Source: JAGOUB01 sp964640945 (lineage in GTDB: Bacteria; Patescibacteriota; Gracilibacteria; Peribacterales; Peribacteraceae). From it: DNA of 64,000 bases. This document shows positions 30,031-38,412 of this stretch, piece after piece. Below the pieces are notes generated by a model. That model saw only the letters and a program-made list of their open reading frames with translations, was not told where the DNA came from and did no database searches. A program made the position numbers and the translations under genes. The stretch covers positions 55,690 to 119,689 of the forward strand of contig CAZXIV010000003.1 in NCBI GenBank assembly GCA_964640945.1, read 5' to 3'. The stretch's first letter is position 1. Each line of letters opens with the position of its first letter.

Positions 30031-31380
30031 TTTAAAGAACTGGATAAGCCGGGTGGTGAAAGCCTTTGGCCAGGTATGCGGATAGAATTTGCCGCGCTCA
30101 TCCGTGTCGATCCCATGTGGACACCAGACAACATCGCCACTGACGCAGTTGGTGTAGGTAACGCAGTTGAGTCCGTCCTTAGCGTCGTCATTGATGATGC
30201 CACCCGGGCAGGCGTTCTCCTCGAGGCGCAGGTCACGGGCGCGGACGGTGGAATCGTAAGGGGCCAGATTGTCTTTGGGATTATGTGAGAGGAGCGCAGC
30301 GGCCGGGCCGGTGCAATCAGCGATGACGCTGTCGCCGCCGATGGTGGCCGAGGCCTGCACCGCGCCGCCACGCGCGCAGGCGACGGTGTTGGCCATCCAG
30401 GCGCCGAGCGAGTGGCCGACGGTGCGGATGGAATCCATATCGAGGCAGTAGTCGAGCGAGAGCTCTTCGACGATGGCGTCGAAAAATTTCACGTCGCGCA
30501 CATGCAGCCCGCGATCGCCGGGATCGGCCCACGAGAAGGAGCCCTTACCATTCGGGAGCGCCGCCGGGTAGGCGATAAAGGAATCGGTCGCGTTCTTATC
30601 GAGCCCGAAGTACTGGCGCACCATGGTGTTGGGGTTGGTGCGCCCATGGAAGGCAACAATGAGCGGATAGGGATCGTGTGCTTGGTAGTTTTTCGGGATC
30701 GTGAGCAAGAATGAACGCTCGACGCCGTTGACTGTCACGGTCGTTGGGGCCGACCGAGGCTCGGCCTTGCCGCAGCCGGGCGAGAGATTCATGAGCGTCC
30801 GGTCTTGGTCGAATCGAAGCAGCCGCCAGAGCAGCTCCGCCGCGCGGGCGCGCGTGAGCGGATCCCAAGGGATGATCGCGTCGCGCGGGAGCACCTGCGT
30901 GCGATCGAGCTCGGCGACGTAGGGCGCGTACCACTGCTCGCCGCTGTCATCTTTTAAATCGCGGCCGTAAGCCAGGAGCATAATCTTGAGCGCCTCGGCA
31001 GTGTTGACGGGCGTTTCAGGTTTAAAGGACCCATCAGGGTAGCCGTTCACGATTTTACGATTAAGGGCAGCGCAGACGTAGGGCGCGTACCAGGCATCGG
31101 CGGGCACATCGCTAAAGCAGGAGGTGGGCGCGGGGACATTGCCACCCTTGGCCGCAAAGACGATCTTGAGGAACTCGGCGCGATTGATGGTGGTATCGGG
31201 CCGGAAAGTGCCGTCGGGGTAGCCGCCGATAACGCCGGTGTTCTTTAAGGAGTCCACCGCCTCGCGCTGGCGGTACCAGGTCCACTCCATGTCCGGAAAC
31301 GGCATGGGTGCGGCCAGAGCCGGCACCGCCGGGGCAAGAAGAGCGGCTGCCAGCAGCGCGGAAACAACGGCGTGTCTCAT
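30019..31380 (-). CDS. SLH-anchored esterase (PHB depolymerase / feruloyl esterase-like)
   Basis: A signal peptide (MRHAVVSALLAAALLAPAV) is followed by three SLH repeats (GVIGGYPDGTFRPDTTINRAEFLKI, read as GVIGGYPDGTFRPD and TINRAEFLKI; KIVNGYPDGSFKPETPVN; the third is weaker). From about residue 205 there is an alpha/beta-hydrolase domain of the LpqC/PHB-depolymerase type with nucleophile GHSLGAW, oxyanion block FHGRTNPN, and the late WCPHGID and PHTWPKAF. It is probably a cell-surface carbohydrate or polyester esterase. It overlaps the M23 lipoprotein gene by 12 nt, convergent. Confidence 0.85.
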   Translation of the reverse strand: MRHAVVSALLAAALLAPAVPALAAPMPFPDMEWTWYRQREAVDSLKNTGVIGGYPDGTFRPDTTINRAEFLKIVFAAKGGNVPAPTSCFSDVPADAWYAPYVCAALNRKIVNGYPDGSFKPETPVNTAEALKIMLLAYGRDLKDDSGEQWYAPYVAELDRTQVLPRDAIIPWDPLTRARAAELLWRLLRFDQDRTLMNLSPGCGKAEPRSAPTTVTVNGVERSFLLTIPKNYQAHDPYPLIVAFHGRTNPNTMVRQYFGLDKNATDSFIAYPAALPNGKGSFSWADPGDRGLHVRDVKFFDAIVEELSLDYCLDMDSIRTVGHSLGAWMANTVACARGGAVQASATIGGDSVIADCTGPAAALLSHNPKDNLAPYDSTVRARDLRLEENACPGGIINDDAKDGLNCVTYTNCVSGDVVWCPHGIDTDERGKFYPHTWPKAFTTRLIQFFKLLP

Positions 31381-31426
31381 CGGACTAACCCTAGCAGAAA
31401 GAGGTGAAGCCAGACCCTAGGCGCAG

Positions 31427-31476
31427 TAAAAGACCACCGGAACTCCGGTGGTCTGATACGCCGCACGTGTGCGGCG
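31427..31476 (-). terminator. Terminator with two stacked hairpins
   Basis: AGACCACCGG (31431-31440) and CCGGTGGTCT (31445-31454) form a perfect 10-bp stem followed on the minus strand by TTTA. A second palindrome, CGCCGCAC/GTGCGGCG (31459-31476), precedes it. It serves the 31482-31808 gene. Confidence 0.8.
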
Positions 31477-31481
31477 CGTGA

Positions 31482-31808
31482 TTAATCTTTCTCCAGGTCC
31501 GTGACCTGGAACCGCTCCCCCGCTTCCCAGCGCACCAAGCGCGCGAGGTCGATGGGGCGACGGTAGTATAGGAACTCCTGCCCGGTCCTCGTATCACTGG
31601 CCGGCTCGTCGGACGGCGTGAGGTACGGCGTGGCGTTCAGGGCAAACGCCGGCAAAGCCCCGATGTACCAGATGCCGCTTTCCAGCGCCCCCCGACAGAG
31701 GATGTTGTGGGGGTTGCTGAGAAGCTCAGCCTCCCAAGGGTCGATCTTGAGCGCCTGTTGATCGAACCCCTGGCTGGCCTGACCAGCGACTCGTTGACGA
31801 AACAGCAT
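31482..31808 (-). CDS. Hypothetical protein, 108 aa, with strong expression signals
   Basis: A soluble protein of unknown family (NPHNILCRGALESGIWYIGAL, read as NPHNILCRGAL and ESGIWYIGAL, is the most distinctive region). What stands out is the control. It has a near-consensus promoter, a 9-nt spaced Shine-Dalgarno AAGGAG before the ATG at 31808, and a double-hairpin terminator. This makes it one of the few clearly Shine-Dalgarno-led genes of the window. It is monocistronic. Confidence 0.7.
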   Translation of the reverse strand: MLFRQRVAGQASQGFDQQALKIDPWEAELLSNPHNILCRGALESGIWYIGALPAFALNATPYLTPSDEPASDTRTGQEFLYYRRPIDLARLVRWEAGERFQVTDLEKD

Positions 31809-31857
31809 GGTTCTCTCCTTCTGAACAATGTTGCGAACTAGAATAGAAACTATGTAT

Positions 31858-31886
31858 TTTATAACACATAATACATAATATATCAA
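31858..31886 (-). promoter_or_regulatory. Promoter of the 108-aa gene
   Basis: On the minus strand, TTGATA (31886-31881), a 17-bp spacer and TATAAA (31863-31858). The predicted leader of about 43 nt contains AAGGAG. Confidence 0.65.
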
Positions 31887-32040
31887 TAGATAGGCATAAT
31901 CCTAGGAATGGCATCAGGAAGCCGTGCAACGACGTTTGGCCAACGATAGCCAGACAAGGCTGTAACCTTTAGCCCGCTGGAACGTAGTAGTGGGTGTAGG
32001 CACCTACGCACCCGCCCTTTTTCCTCTCTCCCCCGTCCTA

Positions 32041-32604
32041 ATGGACGCCGCCGAAATCGCCGCCATCGAGGCCTGCCAGGCCGGAGCGCTCGACCAGTTC
32101 GACGCCCTCTACCTCAAGCACGTCGACGCTATCTACCGGTTCCACTACCGCCGCACCTCCGTGCGCGAAGTGGCCGAGGACCTGACGAGCGCCACCTTCT
32201 TGAAGGCGATGGAAGCGATCGGGTCCTACGATCCCGAGCGCGGCCCTTTCATCGCCTGGCTCTACCGCATCGCGCGCAACACGCTGATCGATCACACTCG
32301 CAGCCCCGCGCGCCAGACTGCCACCCTCGACGATTCGTTCGAGATCGCGGGCGATGAAGATGCCACGCTCCGCACCACCCGCGCGCTCGATAAGGAGCGC
32401 GTCCTGGCCGCCCTCCAAAAATTGACCCCGCTCCAGCGCGACATCGTGACGCTCAGGCTCTGGGAAGGACTCTCCTACCAGGAGATCTCGAGTGTCGTCG
32501 GCAAGTCCGACGGCAACTGCAAAGTCCTCTTCTCCCGGTCGCTCACGGCGCTCCGCACCGCGCTCGCGGTCTTACTTCTGTGCCTCTTCCCCTCTTCCTT
32601 ATGA
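32041..32604 (+). CDS. ECF-type sigma-70 factor
   Basis: A 187-aa RNA polymerase sigma factor. Region 2 is FDALYLKHVDAIYRFHYRR with AEDLTSATFLKAM, and region 4 is LTPLQRDIVTLRLWEGLSYQEIS, read as LTPLQRDIVTLRLW and EGLSYQEISSVVG. The start at 32041 is preferred over an in-frame upstream start because region 2 begins directly. Its TGA overlaps the ATG of the next gene, which encodes a membrane protein likely to be its regulator. Confidence 0.9.
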   Translation: MDAAEIAAIEACQAGALDQFDALYLKHVDAIYRFHYRRTSVREVAEDLTSATFLKAMEAIGSYDPERGPFIAWLYRIARNTLIDHTRSPARQTATLDDSFEIAGDEDATLRTTRALDKERVLAALQKLTPLQRDIVTLRLWEGLSYQEISSVVGKSDGNCKVLFSRSLTALRTALAVLLLCLFPSSL

Positions 32605-34151
32605 GCAACGCCAAGACGTTTCTCGCCGATCTCTACGAGATTGACCCTTCCCTTAAGTCCCACGAGGCCGAGCTCCTACCGCTCATCGAGCAGCTGCTCG
32701 TCGCCGACCCGGCGATCGCCCCGGACGAAGAGTTCGTGGCCGCCCTGCAGGTAAGCCTGCGCGACCACGCCGCCACCCTCGGCGCCGGCGGCCGCGGCCG
32801 TTCGTCCCTGTGGAACAACCTCCTCTACAGTCTCGGCGGCATGGCCACGGCCACCGCGGCGTTCCTCATCGCCTTCTCGGCCTGGCAAGGCCAGCCGGTC
32901 GAGCAGGCCGCCCAGGCGCCCGCTAACGCTGCGGCCCGCACGTCCGATCCCCTCTTTGCCTATCAGGTGGAAGAGACCGGGCCTGGCAGCTTCGGTTCAC
33001 TCACGCATGTGGCCAATCCGGCCGGCACTCCACCCACGCCGAGCGCCCGCAGCCAGTCGGGCGGAGGAGGTGGGACTGTGGGCAACCCCGCACCGATGAT
33101 GGCCGGCGGCACGGCCGACGCCAAGATGATCGCCCCCTGGCCGATGGTGCGCTACACCTACGTCTACGACGGTGAACTGCCCGATTTGGAGAGCCAAGTG
33201 AGCGTCTACAAGCGCGACCCGAAGGCTAACCGCATCCCCTTAAGCGGACTCGTCTCGAGCCTCAACCTGGGCATGATCGACGCCGGCAGCTTCGCGGGCA
33301 TGAACGTGCAATCCATCAGTTTCGGCCAGGACCGCGAGTTCGGCTACCAGCTCTACGTCGACCTGGTGAACGCCCAAGTGAGCCTCAACGCCCAGTGGGA
33401 CAAGTGGCCCATGTCCAAGTGCACGAGCGACGAGTGCTACCGCAATGAGCAAGTGAAGATCGGCGACGTTCTCTCCGACGCCCGCGTCCGGGAGATTGCC
33501 CAAGCCTTCCTCACCGAGCACGGCATCGACCTCGCGCGCTACGGCGAGCCGGTGGTGGATAACGGCTGGCGCCGCGACTACGACCGCACCACCGATAAGT
33601 CCATGGTCTACATACCCGATACGCAGCGCGTTATCTACCCGCTCATGATCGCTGACCAACCCGTCTACGACCAAGGCGGTCTGCCGACCGGCCTCTCCGT
33701 GGGTATCAGCGTGAAGCACGAGCGCGTGCTGGACATCTACGGCATCGGCGACCAGACCTATCTGAAGTCGGACTACGTGGGTGTGACCGATGAAGCCGCC
33801 ATCAAGAAGATGATCGCCGGCCTGGAGCAGTGGCCTGTGGGCATCATGCTCCGCGAGGACGGCTCCAAGCCCGAGGAGACGGCCGCGACCGTCACCCTCG
33901 GCGAGCCCCAGCTCTCGCTCGCGACCTACTACGACTACCGCGACGGCGTGAGCGCCGAGCTCCTGGTTCCCTCGCTCGTCTTCCCGGTAAAGAGCGTAAC
34001 GGGCGACAATACCTTCTTCTACCGCCAGAACGTCGTGATCCCGCTGGCCAAGCAGATCTTCGACCAGCAGGGCGACATGGGCCGCCCCATGCCGCTTGAG
34101 GACGGCCCGGCCATCATGCCGGCCGATGCCGCCACGCCCCCGGCCGCGTAG
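32601..34151 (+). CDS. Single-pass membrane protein, putative anti-sigma factor
   Basis: A 516-aa protein coupled to the ECF sigma gene by ATGA overlap. Residues 1-70 are cytosolic and acidic and could bind the sigma factor. One membrane segment (SLGGMATATAAFLIAFSAW) follows, then a Pro/Gly/Ala-rich linker (SGGGGG), then a large extracytoplasmic region with YVYDGELPDLESQV and LAKQIFDQQG. No ZAS/RskA zinc motif (HxxxCxxC) is visible, so the anti-sigma role rests on position and topology. Confidence 0.7.
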   Translation: MSNAKTFLADLYEIDPSLKSHEAELLPLIEQLLVADPAIAPDEEFVAALQVSLRDHAATLGAGGRGRSSLWNNLLYSLGGMATATAAFLIAFSAWQGQPVEQAAQAPANAAARTSDPLFAYQVEETGPGSFGSLTHVANPAGTPPTPSARSQSGGGGGTVGNPAPMMAGGTADAKMIAPWPMVRYTYVYDGELPDLESQVSVYKRDPKANRIPLSGLVSSLNLGMIDAGSFAGMNVQSISFGQDREFGYQLYVDLVNAQVSLNAQWDKWPMSKCTSDECYRNEQVKIGDVLSDARVREIAQAFLTEHGIDLARYGEPVVDNGWRRDYDRTTDKSMVYIPDTQRVIYPLMIADQPVYDQGGLPTGLSVGISVKHERVLDIYGIGDQTYLKSDYVGVTDEAAIKKMIAGLEQWPVGIMLREDGSKPEETAATVTLGEPQLSLATYYDYRDGVSAELLVPSLVFPVKSVTGDNTFFYRQNVVIPLAKQIFDQQGDMGRPMPLEDGPAIMPADAATPPAA

Positions 34152-34189
34152 ATGGCCCCGGAGCCCCGGCGAAGTATCCGTCCCGTCTC

Positions 34190-34223
34190 AAAAAAACCGC
34201 CTCCAGGAATGGGGGCGGTTTTT
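34190..34223. terminator. Bidirectional Rho-independent terminator
   Basis: AAAACCGCCTCC (34193-34204) pairs with GGGGGCGGTTTT (34211-34222), with A and T runs on either side. It lies between the convergent membrane-protein and trhO genes. Confidence 0.85.
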
Positions 34224-35088
34224 AGACAGGGATTTTCTTCATCAGATTCGCGCACCGCGTCGAACACGTCCGCTTCGGCTCCTCTTGGGAACAGGTCGCA
34301 CAGATCTTTTTCGCCCGACCGCAGGCACAGGTGACAGGGACGTCGCCGGCGTAGCCGCAGTGCGGGCAGAGCTCGTAGGTGGCGGTGGGCGCGAGATGCT
34401 GGTCGACCGCCACGCGGTGGTCGAAAACGAAGCACTCACCCTCAAAGTTCTTCTCCGGAAATTGCTCCAGATACGCGAGGATGCCGCCATCGAGCTGCCA
34501 GACATCCTGGTAGCCCTGGGCCTGCATCTCGAGGAGCGCCTTCTCACAACGGATACCGCCGGTGCAGTACATGAGCACTTTCTTATCTTTAGGGATGGCG
34601 GCCTCGGCGACGTAGGCGGGAAAATCGTGGAAGGCGTTGATGGTAGTAGGCAGGGCCCCGCGAAAGGTACCGATTTTCTGCTCGTAGTCGTTACGGGCAT
34701 CGACCAAAATCACGTCCTCGCGCTCAAGCGTCTGCTGCCAGTCTGCGGGCGAGAGGTGGCGGGCGCGGTCGACAGGAACAAGCTCAGGCTTCTTCAAGCC
34801 GACGATCTCGGGTTTGATTTTCACCGTAAAGCGCCGGAAAGCGGTCTTTTCGGCCGTGCTGAGCTTGAAGTCAATTGGACCGAATTTGGCTTCTAATAGG
34901 GCTCGCCAAGCAGCGATGCCCTCGGCCGAACCGGCGACGGTGCCGTTGATCCCCTCTTCCGCCAGGAGAGTATGCCCCTGGAGCCCATGTTCGGCGCCGA
35001 AAGCGAGTAACTCGGCTTGAAGCCCAGGCAGCGCCGCAGCCCGGATGGGCACGAAGGCGTAGGCGGAGGCGATCGTCAGGGTCGTCAC
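34222..35088 (-). CDS. trhO: tRNA uridine(34) hydroxylase (rhodanese family)
   Basis: TrhO (YceA) makes 5-hydroxyuridine at tRNA wobble position 34. This 288-aa protein has the N-terminal ferredoxin-like domain (LLAEEGINGTVAG), a rhodanese domain with the active-site loop CTGGIRCEKA, and a C-terminal Cys-rich zinc region (LCPHCGY, CACGRAKKICATC, CSTRC). The family pattern is complete. The stop lies inside the shared terminator. Confidence 0.93.
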   Translation of the reverse strand: MTTLTIASAYAFVPIRAAALPGLQAELLAFGAEHGLQGHTLLAEEGINGTVAGSAEGIAAWRALLEAKFGPIDFKLSTAEKTAFRRFTVKIKPEIVGLKKPELVPVDRARHLSPADWQQTLEREDVILVDARNDYEQKIGTFRGALPTTINAFHDFPAYVAEAAIPKDKKVLMYCTGGIRCEKALLEMQAQGYQDVWQLDGGILAYLEQFPEKNFEGECFVFDHRVAVDQHLAPTATYELCPHCGYAGDVPVTCACGRAKKICATCSQEEPKRTCSTRCANLMKKIPV

Positions 35089-35264
35089 ATCCGCATGATA
35101 GCCGAAAAGCGCCCCGTTCTCAGGCCAAGAGCATCAGCCGAGTAGAGCAGCCCGAAAGCACGATGCTGAGGCGGAAACTGATGAGGGCGATACAAACGAA
35201 GAAGTAAGACGAACAAAAAAAAGACCGGCCACACACGACCGGTCTTGAAGAACACGCCACGATT
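35089..35264. other. Intergenic region with terminator
   Basis: No gene is seen. It holds the promoter region of trhO at the left side and the terminator of the DoxX-like gene at the right side. Confidence 0.5.
35214..35246 (-). terminator. Rho-independent terminator of the DoxX-like gene
   Basis: AAGACCGG (35221-35228) and CCGGTCTT (35239-35246) form a stem followed on the minus strand by a run of T. Confidence 0.8.
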
Positions 35265-35660
35265 TTAAGCGCGCTTACCGCGGATGCGCTCAAGGAGCTC
35301 CGGATTGCGGAAGTAGGCGCTGACCGTCAGCAGCCCGAGCGAGAGATAAATGACACCCAGGTCGGCCGTTGTCATGCCGTGCGTTAGGCCAGTAGCCAGC
35401 ACGCCGGCCATGTAGCCGACCATCAGCACAAAGCCGACGGTGGACGTGCGCGGAATGAGGAAGAGGATGACGCTGACGAGTTCAACAATACCGAGAACGT
35501 GGTTCAGTTCAGGTGTCATACCGATTGAGGCCATGTACTTGGCGCCTTCGGAGGCGGGATCGACGGGAACGTACTTCATGATGCCGGCGAAGATGTTGAG
35601 CGCGGCTACGAGACCGGCGGCAATCCAGCCGATAGCCATACCAAGACGGGAGGTCTTCAT
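35265..35660 (-). CDS. DoxX-like small membrane protein
   Basis: A 131-aa protein with four membrane segments (IGWIAAGLVAALNIFAGIMK at the N-terminus, HVLGIVELVSVILFLIP in the middle). It carries the DoxX-family feel of a Lys-containing first helix (GIMKYVP). DoxX-like proteins are broad and mostly uncharacterised. It is monocistronic with its own terminator. Confidence 0.75.
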   Translation of the reverse strand: MKTSRLGMAIGWIAAGLVAALNIFAGIMKYVPVDPASEGAKYMASIGMTPELNHVLGIVELVSVILFLIPRTSTVGFVLMVGYMAGVLATGLTHGMTTADLGVIYLSLGLLTVSAYFRNPELLERIRGKRA

Positions 35661-35742
35661 AGAAAAAATGGGGGAAAAGATTGCCGACAGTGTAGCAGAT
35701 GGTGCAGGAGGAGATTTTTGCTATACTTGAACCAACAGGACG

Positions 35743-36846
35743 ATGACTCAACCGCCCGTCAAACGCATCGGCATTCTTACCGGAGGTGGCGACTGCGCCG
35801 GCCTAAACGGCGTTATCTCCTCGATTGTGCGTGCCGGCGTGCCGATGGGATTCGAGTTCGTCGGCATCATCAAGGGCTGGGAAGGCATCCTCGACCCGCC
35901 CATGCTCCGCCCACTTAGCCTTAAGGACGTGCGGGGCATCAGCCACTTGGGCGGCACCATCATCCGCACCACCAACCGCGGCCGGTTCGCTGCCAAAGTG
36001 GGCCCCGAGGGCGGCACGGCCAAGCTGCCGGTGGAGATTTTAAAGATGGTGGAGCGCAACATGAAGGCCAACAACATCGATGCGCTCATCGTCATTGGCG
36101 GCGACGGCACCCTCACTGGCGCACAGCAGTTGATGGACGAGACGGGCGTAAAAGTGGTGGGCGTCCCCAAGACCATCGACAACGACCTCCGCGGCACGGA
36201 CCGCACCTTCGGCTTCTCAACAGCGGTGGAGATTGTCAGTGAGGCCGTGGACCGCATCCACACCACCGCCACCAGCCACGACCGCGTGATGTTCGTCGAG
36301 ACGATGGGGCGGCACGCCGGCTGGATCGCGCTCTACGGTGGTGTCGCCGGAAACGCCGACGCCATTCTCCTGCCCGAATTCCCCTGCGATGTCCAAGGCA
36401 TCACCAATTTCCTCCGCGAACGCGCGCAGAGCGGCAACCATGACGGCGCGCTCGTGGTGGTGGCCGAAGGCGCCCGCATCGGCGGTGCGCTCTCCACTCG
36501 CTCCTCCGAGAAGAACGCCGAGGCCAAGCTTGGCGGCACGGCCGATAAACTCATGGCCCTGGTGGAAGATCTCGCCCCCGGCGAATTTGAGATGCGCAGC
36601 GTCACGCTCGGCCACACCCAGCGCGGCGGCAGCCCCAACGCCGACGACCGCATCCTTTCGCGCGCCTACGGCGTGGCCGCCGTGGAAGCGGTGCAGGCCG
36701 GCGACTTCGGCACCATGGTCTCGTTCCGCAAAGGCATGATGACGACGATCCCGATCATCCAAGCGGTCGGCGAGCTCCACCGGGTGGAAACGGATGATCC
36801 GGTCTACAAGGCCGCGAAGAAGATTGGGATTTATTTGGGCGACTGA
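35743..36846 (+). CDS. pfkA: 6-phosphofructokinase (group III-like)
   Basis: It phosphorylates fructose 6-phosphate in glycolysis. The 367-aa protein has GILTGGGDCAGLN at the nucleotide site, IGGDGTLTGA, the catalytic block PKTIDNDL and the substrate loop ETMGRHAGW. PPi-dependent enzymes usually have GGDD with PKTIDND, and classic ATP enzymes have GGDGS with PGTIDND. The mix here (GGDGT with PKT) matches ATP-using group III members, so ATP is the likelier donor. A TATACT box (35722-35727) gives a short leader with AGGA. The 3' end overlaps the convergent methyltransferase gene by 16 nt. Confidence 0.93.
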   Translation: MTQPPVKRIGILTGGGDCAGLNGVISSIVRAGVPMGFEFVGIIKGWEGILDPPMLRPLSLKDVRGISHLGGTIIRTTNRGRFAAKVGPEGGTAKLPVEILKMVERNMKANNIDALIVIGGDGTLTGAQQLMDETGVKVVGVPKTIDNDLRGTDRTFGFSTAVEIVSEAVDRIHTTATSHDRVMFVETMGRHAGWIALYGGVAGNADAILLPEFPCDVQGITNFLRERAQSGNHDGALVVVAEGARIGGALSTRSSEKNAEAKLGGTADKLMALVEDLAPGEFEMRSVTLGHTQRGGSPNADDRILSRAYGVAAVEAVQAGDFGTMVSFRKGMMTTIPIIQAVGELHRVETDDPVYKAAKKIGIYLGD

Positions 36847-37511
36847 GGCACTACCTTGAGGAAGTACCGCTGGTAGGCCAAATCTGGCTTCAGCCCTTCT
36901 GCTTGCAGTAATTCCTGCGCCGCCTTCACCACATTGGGGTGGCTCTGCGGACCATTGGCGCGGATCTCTCCGCCCGGTCGCAGCCGCTCTAAGGCTTGCT
37001 TAAGGACGGCGGCCAAGAGCTTCGCTTCGGCGGGATCGGTCGCGTGGGCCCCCTCGCCGTGCGGGCCAGTGCGCGCGAGCTCGTCGCTCAGGGCGATGCA
37101 GAGACTCTCGGGAAAAAGGATGAGATCGAAGCTACCAATCTCGGGCCAGGGCTTGATCAGGTCGAGCGTTACTTTCTCGAGCGGTCCGGTGCGGTCATCG
37201 AAGGCATGATCGTTATCGGCAATCACAATATTCCCGGGCAGAATGCCGAGCTTCAGGAGCAGGCGTTCCAGGTAGGCGGGATGCGCGCCGATACTCAGCA
37301 GACGCTTGCCCGGCTTGGCGAAAGCAGCGATGTCTTCCTCTTTTATTAAACCGCTCGCCACATGGTGGCTCGGGCGGTAGTGCCACGAGTAGCGGTCGCT
37401 CTTCATGCGGATCGTGTCCTCGGGATCGAACTCCTCACCAAAGAGGTCTTTCTCCAGAGCTTTCACGTGTGCCACGAAGGAATCGTCGGCCGAACGACGG
37501 CTTTTCTGCAT
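36831..37511 (-). CDS. Class I SAM-dependent methyltransferase-like protein
   Basis: A 226-aa protein with a Rossmann-like core. RLLSIGAHPAYLERLLLKLG takes the place of motif I, NIVIADND is the acidic strand-2 end, and FDLILFPESLCIAL is the motif IV region. ALERLRPGGEI is the post-catalytic helix typical of SAM methyltransferases. The glycine loop is atypical. The substrate is unknown. The start at 37511 is supported by a TATACT box (37518-37523) ending 6 nt upstream, so the transcript is leaderless. Confidence 0.7.
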   Translation of the reverse strand: MQKSRRSADDSFVAHVKALEKDLFGEEFDPEDTIRMKSDRYSWHYRPSHHVASGLIKEEDIAAFAKPGKRLLSIGAHPAYLERLLLKLGILPGNIVIADNDHAFDDRTGPLEKVTLDLIKPWPEIGSFDLILFPESLCIALSDELARTGPHGEGAHATDPAEAKLLAAVLKQALERLRPGGEIRANGPQSHPNVVKAAQELLQAEGLKPDLAYQRYFLKVVPQSPK

Positions 37512-37610
37512 GGCGGCAGTATAGGACAAAAACTGACCAACCAACCTCGGCTACATTTGACTATCACGTAACGTTAGAGTTTAAGGTGATCCCATCTTCC
37601 CCTCTCTCCT

Positions 37611-38363
37611 ATGCGTTACACCGTCCAACAATTGGCTGACCTCGCCGGTATCACTGTCCGCACCCTCCATCATTACGATGAGATCGGACTCCTCACACCC
37701 GAACGTCAAGGCAACAATTACCGGACGTACGGCGAGTCCGAGTTGCTGCGCTTGCAGCAGATTTTATTCTACCGCGAACTGGATGTGCCGCTCGAGCAGA
37801 TTGCGAGCCTGATCGACGCACCCGGCTTCGACCTGCAGACGTCGCTCAAGGCGCACCGCGAGCAGATTTCTAAGAAGCAACTGCGGTTTGCGGGCCTGCT
37901 CGGCACCATCGACAAGACGCTCCTCAAACTCTCGGGGAAGAAAGAACTGACGGACGATGAGCTCTTCGAGAGCTTTTGGCAGAAACACGAGACGGAGTAC
38001 GTCCCCGAGGCCGAGGCGCGCTGGGGCCACACCGATGCCTACAAGCAATCGCTCGAACGCACGAAGCACCTGACGAAGGAGGATTACAAGCGCATGGCCA
38101 AGGACGCCGACATTTTTATGAAGGAGCTCGCCACGTGCATCGATAGCGGCCCCAAGAGCGAGAAGGCGCAGGCGATGATCGCCCAGCACTACACCTCGCT
38201 CGGCACCTTCTACGATCCGTCACCGGCGCTCTACCGAGGACTCGGGCAGATGTACGTGGAGGATCCCCGCTTTCGGGCGTACTACGAGAAGTACGATGTA
38301 CGCCTGCCGGAATTCATGCGCGACGCGATGCATCACTACTGCCAGACACTCGAGACGAAGTGA
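37611..38363 (+). CDS. MerR-family regulator with TipAS-like domain
   Basis: The N-terminal MerR winged helix (YTVQQLADLAGITVRTLHHYD, read as TVQQLADLAGITVRTLHHYD, then GLLTPERQGNNYRTY) is followed by a dimerisation coil and a C-terminal all-helical region of about 140 residues like the TipAS antibiotic-binding domain (EDYKRMAKDADIF, GLGQMYVEDPRFRAYYEKY). TipAL proteins bind thiopeptides and related drugs and activate export genes. No exporter is adjacent. It is divergent from the methyltransferase gene. Confidence 0.88.
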   Translation: MRYTVQQLADLAGITVRTLHHYDEIGLLTPERQGNNYRTYGESELLRLQQILFYRELDVPLEQIASLIDAPGFDLQTSLKAHREQISKKQLRFAGLLGTIDKTLLKLSGKKELTDDELFESFWQKHETEYVPEAEARWGHTDAYKQSLERTKHLTKEDYKRMAKDADIFMKELATCIDSGPKSEKAQAMIAQHYTSLGTFYDPSPALYRGLGQMYVEDPRFRAYYEKYDVRLPEFMRDAMHHYCQTLETK

Positions 38364-38412
38364 CCCCGAAAACAGCCCTATTCCAAAGGGAAATGAAGCC
38401 TACAATAAGTGC

